From: Platanthera guangdongensis
Lineage: Eukaryota > Streptophyta > Magnoliopsida > Asparagales > Orchidaceae
DNA length: 64,000 bases
Direction of reading: 5' to 3'
Assembly (NCBI GenBank): GCA_039583875.1
Contig: CM077151.1
Location: 26,899,940-26,963,939 of the forward strand
Positions 10,033 to 20,335 of the stretch are shown here, one piece after another. Under the pieces are notes generated by a model. It was not told where the DNA came from, ran no database searches, and was given only the letters and a program-made list of their open reading frames with translations. Position 1 is the stretch's first letter. Each line of letters starts with the position of its first letter. Both the position numbers and the translations under genes were made by a program.

Positions 10033-10214
10033 CCCCCTGTTTGGCATGGTGGTGGCGGTCATGAACACGGGGATTAAATTGTCATTCGTTAACGCACACA
10101 TGAGAAATTTAATCTACTTTTATGTTTAAATGGGTGATATTTGTTAGGTGTTCCTTAAAAAATAACGGTTTAACCCATGCGTTTACGACCGCCACCTCCG
10201 TGCCAAACGGAGCC
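10033..10214. mobile_element. Tourist-like MITE (CACGGAGGTGGCGGTCGT family), 182 bp
   Basis: Left end CCCCCTGTTTGGCATGGTGG; right end inverse reads GGCTCCGTTTGGCACGGAGG. Flanked by TTA (10030-10032 and 10215-10217), the left TTA being shared with the adjacent palindromic MITE, so one element inserted beside the other. Confidence 0.85.
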
Positions 10215-10300
10215 TTAGAGATTAAGGGGTGTAAAAAAATCCTTTTTCCTAATGCATAAATTTCCTTTTTTTTATTGATTAAGTTCTTTTACAGTTGAAT

Positions 10301-10680
10301 TTATCTGCTGAAGTTATTTCCGAAGGAGTGAGTTGACACCCACATAAGCTCATAGTAGCATTTATATCCGGATCCAATCAAGGTTTAATTTGTGATTATG
10401 AAGATTCTGGCGAGTGATTAGATCCTGCAATCTCCACACACCCCAATGTTCATATTAATGTTACCTTTCCTTCTTTGAGTTTTTTACCCTAAGGATGTTG
10501 GAAGATTTTATCCAGATCAAGTTCCCTGGATAGTTCAATGTCTCTTGCTTGATACAAAGGCTCTAAACAATCATTTATTATCATCTTGCGTGAAATGCTA
10601 CAACCAACATTTTCACAGTCAACTGCATAGATTGGAAAGGGACTTTCTAGTGTTTGCGCTCAGAGAAGTGAAATTGATGC
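10301..10680 (-). pseudogene. Coding-like minus-strand stretch with four stops, unrecognised
   Basis: Read from about 10675 downwards one frame stays coding-like for about 115 codons: PIYAVDCENVGCSISRKMI, then DCLEPLYQARDIELSREL, DLDKIFQHP, LKEGKVTLI, TLGCVEIAGSNHSPESS and LTPSEITSADKF. It is broken by TAG, TGA, TAA and TGA. The amino acid composition is that of a soluble protein rather than of random AT-rich DNA. I do not recognise the family; it may be a gene relic or a transposon ORF. Confidence 0.35.
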
Positions 10681-10827
10681 TCGTATATCATTTGAGCTTA
10701 CCCCCTTACAGGTACTATTTTTTACATCATTCCAGTAAGAATATAAATGACAAAATTATTAGAAAATTCTCTATGTATATCAAAAACGTTTGTACATACT
10801 CATTATGAAAAGAAAATTCCTAATTCG

Positions 10828-11098
10828 CCCGGTTCGCTGAAAATCTGCGAACTGGGCGCCCGGTTCCCCGAAAAGCTGCGAACCGGGCGCCCGGTTCCCC
10901 GAAAATCTGCGAACCGGGCGCCCGGCTCCCCGAAAATCTGCGAACCGGGCGCCCGGCTCCCCGAAAATCTGCGAACCGGACGCTGGTCCCGCGAAAATCT
11001 GCGTCGACCCGGGCGCCCTGTACCCTGAAAATCTGCGAACCGGACGCCCGGTTGCCTGAAAATTTGCGAATCGGGCGCCCGGTTCGCTGAAAATCTGT
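10828..11098 (+). repeat. 31-bp minisatellite, about 8-9 units
   Basis: The unit GCGAACCGGGCGCCCGGTTC plus CCCGAAAATCT repeats every 31 bp. Central units are nearly identical and outer units diverge (CGACCCGGGCGCCCTGTACC). The GGGCGCCC core is palindromic. It probably lies inside the Tekay-type LTR that follows. Open frames across it are periodic by-products. Confidence 0.88.
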
Positions 11099-12344
11099 CA
11101 CTTACCTGCCTTGGAAAGTGTATACGTGCATTGATGTTCCTTTTGTCAAGCATACTTCGAGTGGCAAACAAGGCGTGACAGGGGGCGTGTCCCCTCTGGT
11201 CGACGAACTGCGCTCGACGATCGTCGAGTGGCAAACAAGGGGTACACGGCCTGTAACACGGGCGTGTCACAGGGCGTGTCCCGCCATGTCGAGAGGTCGA
11301 CAATTTTCTCTCGAGTAGGTGTCGAGTGGGTTACACGCCCTGTGTCACAGGCGTGACTGGGACGACACGGGCGTGTACCCTGGCCGTGTTCTATTTTGGA
11401 TAAGTCAGAATGCGTCGGTTCGTGTGCCACTTAAGGTACACACCATGTGACACGGGCGTGTCACAGGGCGTGTCAGACCCGAAAAGTGATTTTGTCAGAG
11501 TTTTCTGCCCGTTCATTTCCCTGTTCTGGATCTAATGGTACAGGCTTCTTCCCTATGGATAAAAGGGCCGAGAATGAGGGTTCTTTCCTCATTTTCATTC
11601 TTCTTCTTCTTCTCAAAAGAGAGAGAGAGAGAGAGAAGAAGAGAGGGAAGGAAAGGGAAGAGGAACCAGATGCTGGAGGAGCTGCGAAGTGCGGATTCAA
11701 GATCCGAAAGCGGATTCAAGATCCGAAAGCGGATTCGTGAAGGCAAAGTCGAGGCAGTGATTTCCAGCCGGCTAGTTCATGGCTCCGAAGCGATCTTCAA
11801 GGGTAACGATATCCTTCTTGGACATCGAAGTACTTTCTTTATGCATATGCGTGAGATCGTCCACCATGAGATGGATTTCGTAAGCGATTCCGTGGTTGAT
11901 TTTGCATCTAGAGCCGAAAGTGTGGAGTACGACATAACCATGCTGTGTGAAGCCCATCTGGACGGGTAGTCTGAATTGGTGATGATCATGAGTAAACCAG
12001 AGAAGACTCCGTGGATTTGATGCTATGAAAGGTTTATGATTTGTTGAATGGTTGTACGGATATTGATGAATGAATGTATGGAGGCTTTGAATAAGCTCAT
12101 GGTTGTGGTGAGAGATCAATGGGTAGCACGCCTAGGAAGTGCGAGATAACCCTGCTTGTTACACCACATGGTGTGGGTTGATCTGTATTAGTGGGGATCG
12201 ATGAGTGGCAATGTTTGGGAGGAAGTGAGGTGGACCCTACTTGCTGCACCACATAGTGTGGGTCGATCAGAAATAGGTGAGGGGTCGATGAGTAGTAATG
12301 CCGAGGGAGCCTCGATAAACCTGGTTGGTACACCACATGATGTG
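11099..12344 (+). mobile_element. Tekay-type LTR, left part (interrupted by the Tat element)
   Basis: It contains the same architecture as the Tekay LTR at 32749-35229: repeated ACACGGGCGTGTC motifs (11230-11470), an Arg/Glu-coding purine tract near 11600-11660, and then a GGATTCAAGATCCGAAAGCG duplication and a segment comparable to 33600-33690. The continuation is 25781-26540, which ends GGGGGCGTTACA. The start of this LTR was not found and may lie at or before the 31-bp array. Confidence 0.65.
12160..12344 (+). repeat. ~85-bp imperfect repeats with CACCACATGGTGTGGG
   Basis: The motif CACCACAT(G/A)GTGTGGGT recurs at 12162, 12247 and 12331 (spacing 85 and 84 bp). The third copy is cut by the Tat element and resumes at 25781 (GTGTGGGTTGATCTG), which confirms the insertion point. 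Confidence 0.75.
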
Positions 12345-13072
12345 TGTTGAAGCCAAATATGACCTCAACTGTAGTTCGAAGAAAAATGGGTGCAGCCAAA
12401 ACCTACTTCTCTCAAGTCTCAACCCTCGACTGGATTCAAAGGACCTAAGACTGACTCAATAGCCTCAGCAGGGAGGTCCCACCTCACACCCGGAAGATCT
12501 CTGAGAGCTTCCCCTCCAAAGCCAAAGCTGGGCTAGGAGGTCCTCAGAAAGCACTGGAATTTGAGAGATAATGATAGCATGCCTTCTGAGGAGCCCTTAT
12601 GGGTCTATTTATAGCATCGTGCTGACCTGAAATTACTGAAAAGCCCCTAGTTGGTCTGCCAATAGCCGAATCCCGCTATTTTCCTGAGGGTACTGAGGTA
12701 ATTTCTCCTGAGGGCAATTAAGACATTTTACCCAAGGCCCTGGGCCCCCCTCGGCGAGAGCTGAGCCGAGGACCTCCTGTCCAGAGCCTGGCGCGAACGC
12801 TCTCGCATGCTTACAGACGAGAGCCCTTTGAGATTGGAGCCTGGCGCAAGCGCAAGCGTTCCCGCGCTGGCCGCGCTGGCCGCGCTCGTCGATCTTGGCC
12901 CGCTGTTCTCCGTTCGACGATCCGGTTGCGCTCGCCGATCTTGGATCGACGATCTGGCGCGATCGCTCCCGCCCACTTGGGCGAGATCTTCTTTAGGGCG
13001 GGAACTCCTTCGGCTAACCCAATTGTGACCATTGCGCCTATTGGTCTGACTCATCGAATATGAGGTTGTACA
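12345..13072 (-). repeat. Tat element 3' LTR
   Basis: 728-bp LTR aligning end to end with 25063-25780. It contains TCTATTTATAGCATCGTGC near 12602 (reverse: TATAAATAGA, a TATA box for minus-strand transcription). The purine-rich stretch just outside it (13073-13095, minus strand AAAAAGAGCGGGGATTG) is the likely polypurine tract. Confidence 0.93.
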
Positions 13073-13095
13073 CAATCCCCGCTCTTTTTGAGCTA
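13073..13095 (-). other. Probable polypurine tract of the Tat element
   Basis: Minus-strand reading gives AAAAAGAGCGGGGATTG immediately before the 3' LTR start TGTTGAAG side boundary at 13072. The position is right for plus-strand DNA priming; the tract is imperfect. Confidence 0.55.
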
Positions 13096-13141
13096 GCTCT
13101 ACGCTCGAAAAGACATGTCCAACCCAAAAATATTCGCTGAG

Positions 13142-13193
13142 CACGTGTCAACATCAGGGAATCTTTGGGTGAGCCGTACGGTGCCTATAAATA
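13142..13193 (+). promoter_or_regulatory. Promoter of antisense gene A: G-box plus TATA box
   Basis: CACGTGTC at 13142-13149 contains a perfect G-box hexamer, and TATAAATA lies at 13186-13193, 73 bp before the ATG at 13267. The direction is opposite to the retrotransposon's own transcript. The arrangement is that of an ordinary plant core promoter; function is inferred. Confidence 0.6.
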
Positions 13194-13266
13194 TGTGTGC
13201 TGATAGACTGCCATAACACTTCCTTCGAGTCGTCATTCTCCGCCTGAGCTCTCGCCTCCTCTCGCG

Positions 13267-14712
13267 ATGCCTTCCAAGCGCGCCGACAAACCGCTTCCGC
13301 AGGATCTGCAAGACCGCATCAACGCGGCACAGGCGCGAGCCAGGGCTAACAGCGCCCTGGTTTCCCCATGGCTAGCGAGACAGTCGTCGGTCGCGGAGCC
13401 TTCTCTTCCCAAGAAGAAAAAGAAGAGGGCGAAGGTGGTTCAGCGGGACCTGCCCCACAAGAACAGGAGCCCGCCTACCCCAACCCCTAGCCGCGCGGAC
13501 GGCCCCTCGCCGCGGAAGGTATGCTCGATTTGCCAATTATTGAAAACACCGGCTGCTCAGTAGTTGACGCGATATCTCTTGCAGGAGACGGTTCCCGATG
13601 CTGCCGCGTCCCCGCGAGAACCCCTGGATCCATCCTCTAGCCGTCTCGAGGATCAACCGCGGGTTCCGGAGGTGGCTCCTCCACCTGACCCGAACACCGC
13701 AGGTAACTGTTCCCCTCTCGCCCTTAACTCAAATCTTTGAATGCTGAACTGTTTTCTCGCAGCGCCAGTTTCCGCACCGCCGGATCTCGCCACCCGGGAG
13801 AGCGGGGCGAGAGCTGTGAATCAGCCTGCCCTCGCGGTTGATTCCTCCCTACCGGCGGGAGGAAATACTGCCGAATCCTCCGCGCCTTCGCTAGACGCCA
13901 GCCATCCTGCGGGAGAGGAGACCCGCTCCCCCGCTCCCGACCAAGCCGGGATCACTATTCGTAAAGTTTACCCCCCCCCCCCCCCTCGGAAAAGGAAAGC
14001 CAATTCACCTACTCTTTGGAGCTGAGGGGGGGGGGGGGGGGGGGTGGGGGTGGGCCTTCTCGCCTGCCGTCAACCGGGGGGCCTCGTCATGTTGCAAGTA
14101 TATGGAAATTTTATCACAGCAATCCTCTAGCTCTCGCTATAATAGGAACTCTTTTGCCAGGGGACATGGGCTCGCGGCTTGGAGCTGAGGTAGAGGAAGA
14201 AGAAGAAGAAGAAGAATAAGAAGAAGAAAAAGAAAGAGAAGGGGAAGATGGCGAGAGCTCTCCCTTCCCTTCGTCTGACGAGATGGAGGAGATCTTGACC
14301 GGTGCTGGGAGCGCTAAAAGACGGGGGAAGAAGGTCGCCGCTGTCCTATCGAAGCTCATCCGGCGAGAACGGGTTTGCGACCTTGCGGCCAAAGAGTTTC
14401 GCCAGTCAGTGGAAAAGAGGCTAGAGACTCTGGAGCGGGATTATCTTATCGGCGAGATGGACCGGCCGGGGGAGCTACCGCCGGATCCTCACCCGAGAGG
14501 TGCATCGAGCGAATCCGGGATCTGTCTCGCCGGGTTGACCTGTGATGCAGTGTTCTGTCATCTTACTTCAACCCGCAGGCGCCACCCCGGACCAAGCTGC
14601 GGGAGCGAGGGAAATGGCGCTGGGAGCCTTATTGAACCGCGAGACGTCCCCTTCTCTTCCCCAGACCTTCCCCTTCTCAAATGTACCCTTATTTATTCGC
14701 TTAGAACTGTAA
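13267..14712 (+). CDS. Antisense accessory gene A of the Tat element, spliced, broken
   Basis: Exons inferred from GT-AG borders and frame: 13267-13518, 13585-13702, 13763 onwards, a last large exon ending 14499, then 14579-14712. The first two joins keep one frame. The protein starts MPSKRADKPLPQDLQDRI, has a Lys-rich nuclear-signal-like run (KKKKKRAKVV), long Pro/Ser/Ala segments, an acidic Glu tract coded by (GAA)n at 14191-14235 and a Lys/Arg-rich part (SAKRRGKKVAAVLSKLIRRE). The frame is stopped by TGA 14023-14025 beside poly-C and poly-G runs and by TAA 14217-14219 in the GAA tract. Known Tat elements carry antisense ORFs in this position, but I recognise no domain. Confidence 0.55.
13971..14044. 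repeat. Poly-C (13971-13985) and poly-G (14026-14044) runs
   Basis: Fifteen C and nineteen G lie 40 bp apart in the coding part of gene A. The C run encodes a Pro stretch; the G run follows a TGA. Either may be mis-sized in the assembly, so the apparent break here could be artificial. Confidence 0.7.
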
Positions 14713-15022
14713 CTAATAATTCTGCACTTATCGCTTACTTTTTTTATCCCGTTCTCGCTCAGCGAGAGTAATAACTCGACACTTATTACTTTTTATTACT
14801 GTATGTGTATATATGTTATTTTCCTGGGCTCTTGGTTGGCGGGAGCTACCTTGCTTCCGCCTATCTTGCCTGTCGCATGTCATCTCCCAACGTTTGCGCT
14901 AGTCATTTAGTCAATCGGTCACTATCAAACTCGGGCGGGAAAAACGAAGCGTCGCTGACCTAGGAAGCGCCGGCTGTACCCCCGCCGCCTTTCTGAAAAC
15001 AGCCATCATTATCACGGTTTTC

Positions 15023-15030
15023 TATAAATA
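15023..15030 (+). promoter_or_regulatory. TATA box of antisense gene B
   Basis: TATAAATA followed by AGGG, 170 bp before the ATG at 15200. The leader between is C/T-rich (CTCTCCTCTTCTGTTGC...), like many plant 5' leaders. It is the second plus-strand TATA box in the antisense cassette and suggests a transcript separate from gene A. Confidence 0.6.
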
Positions 15031-15199
15031 GGGAAGCTCACCTACCACATTCATTTCTCCGATCCCAGTCTCTCTCCTCTTCTGTTGCTTTCGCGGTCTC
15101 TCCCAAGCTCTCGCCTGTCTCCGCCTTCTCCTTCCGTTCTCGTACCGTTCTCGCTCTCGCCTTCTTCTTGAAGCTCTCGCCTTCAAACCCTTCATCGCG

Positions 15200-17248
15200 A
15201 TGGCGGGCGGAGGTGAGGGACGATCCAACTGTGCGGAAGCTTTTCAGAAGCATCTTTTTCCTTCCTGCACTCTCACCGTGGATGCGTTCAACCTAATCAA
15301 GACTCAACACGTTCCCGCCAGCTTCACCACGCGGAACCCGGGCAATCATGGCAAGGTAAACACCGCAGGGGAGGGGGAGCTCGCCATCCCCATCGAGCAC
15401 TTCGAGGTGGGCTTCCGCCTCCCGCTGTGGCCCGAGATGCGGCAGGCCCTCCGGTATTACGGGGTGGTTCCCGCGCAGCTGAACCTAAATTCAGTTGTGA
15501 TTCTCGTGGCTTTCATATGTTACATGCGGTCCGAGAGGATCGAGTTCAGCTTGCCGATCTTCCGCAAGCTGTTTACTTTCCGCGCGAAAGGAGGGGTGGT
15601 ATTCTTCTCTGGACAACTGCTCAAGACAATCGGTCTCGCCAACAAGCACCATCACTGGGGCGAGAGGTTCATCTTTGTTTCCGGCGACTTCGGGAACGTA
15701 CCTCTCGCCCCCATCCAATACGAGGATGTCGCCTACAAGCCCCCCTCCTTGGGCTCGCGCGAGAGCGCCCTCCTTGAGTTCTTCGGAACCAAGGACTTCG
15801 ACGTCCTCTACCTTCGGCGAGACGTCGATTCTCTCCTCCCTGTGCTTCCAGGAGAAGGTAAAGTCTCGCCTTTATTTTTCTTTTCCTTGTCTTCTTCAAG
15901 GTTGGAACTTAGTATCATCGTTTTCGCAGGAGAGCGCGAGATCCCCCTACGCCAGCCCTTTGACGAGGCTCGCGCTGGAGGGAGTCAACCTCCAAAAGAC
16001 CCGCTGGCTCTTGCGAAGGCCGCTGCGCAAGCTTGCCGGAAAGAGTCGGCCCCTCCTCCTTCAAGTGGTGCCGTGAAGCGAAAGCCCGGTGCCCCTGCGC
16101 CCCAACCAATCAAGAGACCCAAGACAACCGATACCGAGAAGGGCAAGACCGTCATGGTGCCGCCCGCCCAACCTCTCCCCGCAGGCCGCTCCTTTGAGGA
16201 GGTCTTGCAGGCTGTCAGCGAGATCGCAGCCACTAGGGGCGGCCGTGAGGCCCCTGCCGAGAACCCTCAGGCCCCTGGCGCTGCCGAGAGCGAGGGAGTC
16301 GCCGCTGAGACCTCCGGCCAGCCCCTGTCTGGAGAGGTGCCGCGAGTCCATCGCAATTTTGGTCTCGGCATGAGGTGCCTGGACGCGGAGAACAAGCCGC
16401 TGCTTTAGTGGGATCCTGACGCCAACAAGGTCTCGATCTCGTCCCTCTTGCCGAGCTGGGCAGAGCGAGACGAGGTTACCAGCGAGACTTTCGCCTTAGG
16501 TTACTGCCTCTACAGCCGGGAGGATGCCAGTGTCTACGACAGGATGTCGACCCGGCTGCTGGCCTACGACTCCACTCGCTCCCTGATGCGCGGGCTGGAG
16601 CTTGCGCACATGTGTGCTCGCCGGAGCATCACAATAGACCGCAATTTTCAGGACATATTCAAGACTAGGGATGATGCGGCGGCTCAGGCGGCCACTCTGG
16701 CCAAGGAGCTGGCCGAGGCCCAGCAACTGCTATCCTCGCGCCAGGCGGAAGGGGTAAGCGAGATCTTTCACAGCGCTTGCTCTCGCTACTTTATCTCTTC
16801 TCTTTTATGCTAACCTTTTGCTGCTCAGGATTCCGCCCAAGCCACGCTTCACGAAGAGCTATCCCTAGCTCGATACGACAACATTCTCCTGCGGGAGCAG
16901 ATTGCGCGTCTGGAGGCGAGTGCGGCCCCCCCGCTGGACGAGAGACTGAAGAGCCGGTACTACTCGGTTTATGACATCGACAAGCTGCTCCAGGAGAACG
17001 CGCAGGCTACGGTAAGGTTGACGCTGGAGATGCTGCAAGACATCAACTGCTGGGATGGGAGGGGCAAAGACATCACTGCTCAACAGCTCATTCCCTGGCT
17101 TTTCGAGCCCATTCCAAAGCCCCCAGGCGCCTCGGATACCCCACCCTCGGACGTCCCGAAATCTCCTGCAGCGGGTGGCGAGACCTCCAGGGAGAGCTCC
17201 GGCGAAAGCTCCAGCGGGAGCTCGGAGGGGTACAACTTGTCTCCATGA
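15200..17248 (+). CDS. Antisense accessory gene B: 'putative gypsy type transposon' family protein, one nonsense codon
   Basis: Exons 15200-15857, 15930-16753 and 16829-17248 with two GT-AG introns of 72 and 75 bp, both multiples of three and keeping frame. The N-terminal part (residues ~12-165) has FEVGFRLPLWPEMRQALRYY, PAQLNLNS and FRKLF-FRAKGG, the signature of the plant family named 'putative gypsy type transposon' (Pfam Transposase_28, PF04195, from memory). A low-complexity Pro/Lys region follows, then a predicted coiled coil (RDDAAAQAATLAKELAEAQQ and on) and a Ser/Gly-rich tail. TAG at 16406-16408 interrupts the second exon; the same frame is coding on both sides. Function is unknown. 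It is transcribed against the retrotransposon. Confidence 0.8.
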
Positions 17249-17738
17249 GGGGGCCCCTCTTCCTTTTCTTTCCACCTCAATGTAAAGCACGAGACGCTAC
17301 CAGTTTGTACTTATATATAATATATTTAATGCAAACGTTTTCATTGTAAATATCTCGTCCTGTTATTGTGAATGTGCTCGATGTATTTGTTGTGGTCGAA
17401 TGTTTCCTGCGTGTGCTTCCGTCGAGGCCTTTGGCCTTCCTAGGATAGTCTTCCTTAGCGATGGATCGGCGGGAACCTGCTGCAAACTACCAGCCGGAAG
17501 CGCGGCTCACGAACCCTTAGGACGGAACCGTCCCCTTTAGCCTGCGTGAGTCCCTTCAGGCCCGTCGCATAACAATTCCGCCTGTTTGTTCGAGAATATT
17601 AAGAGGAGCCTTCTCAGCGAAAGCCCCCCCTCTGCGAGACCTCTTTGACGGGGACTTCCCTGTCGAGATTTATCCCTGCCGAGACCTTCCCTACCTTTTC
17701 CATTTTGTGTTCCCGAGGCACTTCCTGCCTTGTCCAAA
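17249..17738. other. 3' flank of antisense gene B, no gene
   Basis: The first 100 bp become AT-rich (TTATATATAATATATTTAAT at about 17312), fitting a plant polyadenylation region for gene B. The rest is mixed sequence leading into the tandem array. Confidence 0.45.
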
Positions 17739-18767
17739 CCAAGCCAATCAAACCAAACCTATCCCCACAGGCGAGCCTTCGGACCTGCCAGCTAGATGAG
17801 AGCATGCGCATCGGGTATACCTGGGGCCGAGCCGAGCTCGGGGTGCCGATGAAGATCTCAATCCAACCAAACCTATCCCCCACATGCGAGCCTTCGGTCC
17901 TGCCAGCTAGATGATAGCCTGCGCAGCGGGTCTACCTGGGGCCGAGCCGAGCTCGGGGTGCCGATGAAGATCTCAAACCAACCAAACCTATCCCCCACAG
18001 GCGAGCCTTCAGACCTGCCAACTAGATGAGAGCCTGCACAGCGGATCTACTTGAGGCCGAGCCGAGCTCGGGGTGCCGATGAAGATCTCAAACCAACCAA
18101 ACCTATCCCCCACAGGCGAGCCTTCGGACCTGCCAACTAGATGAGAGCCTGCACAGAGGGTCTACCTGGGGCCGAGCCGAGCTCGGGGTGCCGATGAAGA
18201 TCTCAAACCAACCAAACCTATCCCCCACAGGCGAGCCTTCGGACCTGCCAGCTAGATGAGAGCCTGCGCAGCGGGTCTACCTGGGGCCGAGCCGAGCTCG
18301 GGGTGCCGATGAAGATCTCAAACCAACCAAACCTATCCCCCACAGGCGAGCCTTCGGACCTGCCAGCTAGATGAGAGCCTGCGCAGCGGGTCTACCTGGG
18401 GCCGAGCCGAGCTCGGGGTGCCGATGAAGATCTCAAACCAACCAAACCTATCCCCCACAGGCGAGCCTTCGGACCTGCCAGCTAGATGAGAGCCTGCGCA
18501 GCGGGTCTACCTGGGGCCGAGCCGAGCTCGGGGTGCCGATGAAGATCTCAAACCAACCAAACATATCCCCCACAGGCGAGCCTTCGGACCTGTCAGCTAG
18601 ATGAGAGCATGTGCAGCGGGTCTACCTGGGGCCGAGCCGAGCTCGGGGTGCCGATGAAGATCTCAAACCAACCAAACCTATCACCCACAGGCGAGCCTAC
18701 AGACCTGCCAGTTAGATGAGAGCCTGCGCAGCGGGTCTACCTGGGGCCGAGCCGAGCTCGGGGTACT
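17739..18767 (+). repeat. 115-bp tandem array, about 9 copies
   Basis: GAAGATCTCA recurs at 17851, 17966, 18081, 18196, 18311, 18426, 18541 and 18656, always 115 bp apart. The unit includes CCCACAGGCGAGCCTTCGGA and GGGGCCGAGCCGAGCTCGGG. Central units are almost identical. It lies between the end of pol (minus) and the end of gene B (plus). Tandem arrays in the 3' region are known in Tat-lineage elements and can seed satellite DNA. Confidence 0.95.
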
Positions 18768-18880
18768 ACAAAATAAATGATTACGTTATACTATGAAAAA
18801 TTTTGCAATAGTTAAGAGAAAGTCAATCGATGTAGTATAATAAGTTTATTTTTGAAATACATGGTTACATACTTCCCCCC

Positions 18881-19894
18881 TCAGGGGTAGAAGCGTTTTA
18901 GGTCATCACCGCTCCAAGTGTGGCTTAGGTCCCTCCCCTCCACGTCCTGGAGGTAGTATCCCCCTGTTCCGAGGACTTCCTTCACTATGTATGGACCTTC
19001 CCAGTTCGGCTGAAGCTTACCCACGGGAGCCGACCTTCCTGCTGCGTCAACCTTTCTCAGCACCAGATCCCCTTCAGTAAACTGCTTGACCCTGGCATGC
19101 TTATCAAAATGCTTGGCCATCCGTCGCTTGATCTCTTCTTGCCTGATAGCCGCCACGTCTCGCAGTTCCTCCACCATATCTAACGAGAGGCGCTGCCCCT
19201 CCTCATTCTCCACCCTCCAAGTCTCGTCTCCTTCGCCCGCGTCTGTGACTCGCGGGGACCGGACCTCGAACTCCACTGGTAGGACGGCCTCACACCCATG
19301 AGAGAGCTTGAAGGGGGTCTCACCGGTGGCCGTGTTCGGGGTCGTTCGCAGGGCCCACAGGACCGAGGGGAGCTGTTCCGCCCAATTCCCCTTTAAGTTC
19401 TCCACCTTTTTCTTTAGTAGGTTTACAATGATTTTGTTTGCTGCTTCCACCTGGCCGTTACTCCGGGGGTGGTGGACGGAGGCAAACCAGAGATCTATCC
19501 CTAGTTGGGCGCAGAAGCTGATGAACTCCTCGCTGGCAAACTGGGGGCCGTTATCAGTCACTATTGCTTGGGTCAACCCATGTCTTCAAATGATCTCACC
19601 CAAGACGAAGTTCCTTATGACCTGCGAGGTGACCTTGGCCAAGGTTTTAACCTCTAGCCACTTCGAGAAATAATCGACCATGACCAAGAGGAATCTCCTC
19701 TGCCCACTAGCCGGAGGAAAGGGCCCAACTAAGTCCATTCCCCAGATAGCGAATGGCCAAAGTGTCGTGATACTTCGGAGCCTCTGAGCTGCCAAGAGCT
19801 GAAGGGGGGCGTAGAGCTGACATTTTTGACACCTCCTCGCAAACTCCACGACATCCTTCCTTAGGGTGGGCCAGAAGTACCCCTGTCTGACCAC
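18881..19894 (-). pseudogene. Tat integrase, C-terminal part of pol
   Basis: The N-terminal half (19894-19586) has a zinc-binding C-x2-C (RCQKCQLYAP) and WGMDLVGPFPPASG with the first catalytic Asp; the second half (19576-18881) has IVTDNGPQF with the second Asp and HPRSNGQVEAANK with the catalytic Glu, then a C-terminal domain ending GDDLKRFYP. TGA (plus 19586-19588) separates the halves at a position where the family usually has Arg, which suggests CGA to TGA. The frame is otherwise open. Integrase inserts the cDNA; here it is truncated. Confidence 0.9.
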
Positions 19895-19923
19895 CCTTGC
19901 CTCCAGCGTCCTTCCTCCAGAGT

Positions 19924-20335
19924 TGTAAGACCCCCCCCCCTTTTTTTTGGAAAAACCATGGAAATGAAAACTTGGATCGGCTCAATTGAGTCCGATTCTT
20001 GTCCTAAACGATTCCTAAGATCTACCCACGGAAGAAGGAGTAAAGGAGGACCTTGTTTGTGGTTCGATGACGGCGGCGACGGTGGTCGGCCATGGCGTTT
20101 TTCCTCTCCGGCAAGCTTGCCCGAATCCTCGATCCTCCACCAAAACCTATGATATGTGATTTTCTGTGGACAGTTAGTTTTCATGACTTCATTATGCTAC
20201 TTTTCTGTGATCGAATTGGCCGGCAGAATCGACGCTTTGTGGTGATGACCCTTCAGAGCGTGAATGAGTCACCGCAAAACGGCGGTTCTGGGCCTAAGAC
20301 CCCGGTGTCGATTCGAGAAAAAAGGGGGTCTTACA
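19924..20335. mobile_element. Solo LTR of a Ty3/gypsy element, 412 bp, inserted in Tat pol
   Basis: It begins TGTAAGACCCCCC and ends GGGGGTCTTACA, so the ends are TG...CA and mutually inverted. It is flanked by perfect 5-bp duplications AGAGT (19919-19923 and 20336-20340). No internal region is present. Without it the pol frame is continuous between RNase H and integrase. The TGTAA-A-CCCC end is typical of gypsy LTRs such as Tekay, but the sequence is different from the Tekay LTRs in this window. Confidence 0.9.

Noticed and set aside
10803..11303. Minus-strand Arg/Gly/Ser-rich ORF of 166 codons
   Set aside because: Periodic product of the 31-bp array continuing into LTR sequence.
17739..18767. 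CRISPR-like array
   Set aside because: Units are contiguous 115-bp tandem repeats with no unique spacers, in a plant retrotransposon.
19924..20335. CACTA or other TIR transposon as the insertion in Tat pol
   Set aside because: TG...CA ends with a perfect 5-bp duplication are typical of LTRs; CACTA elements make 3-bp duplications and start CACTA.
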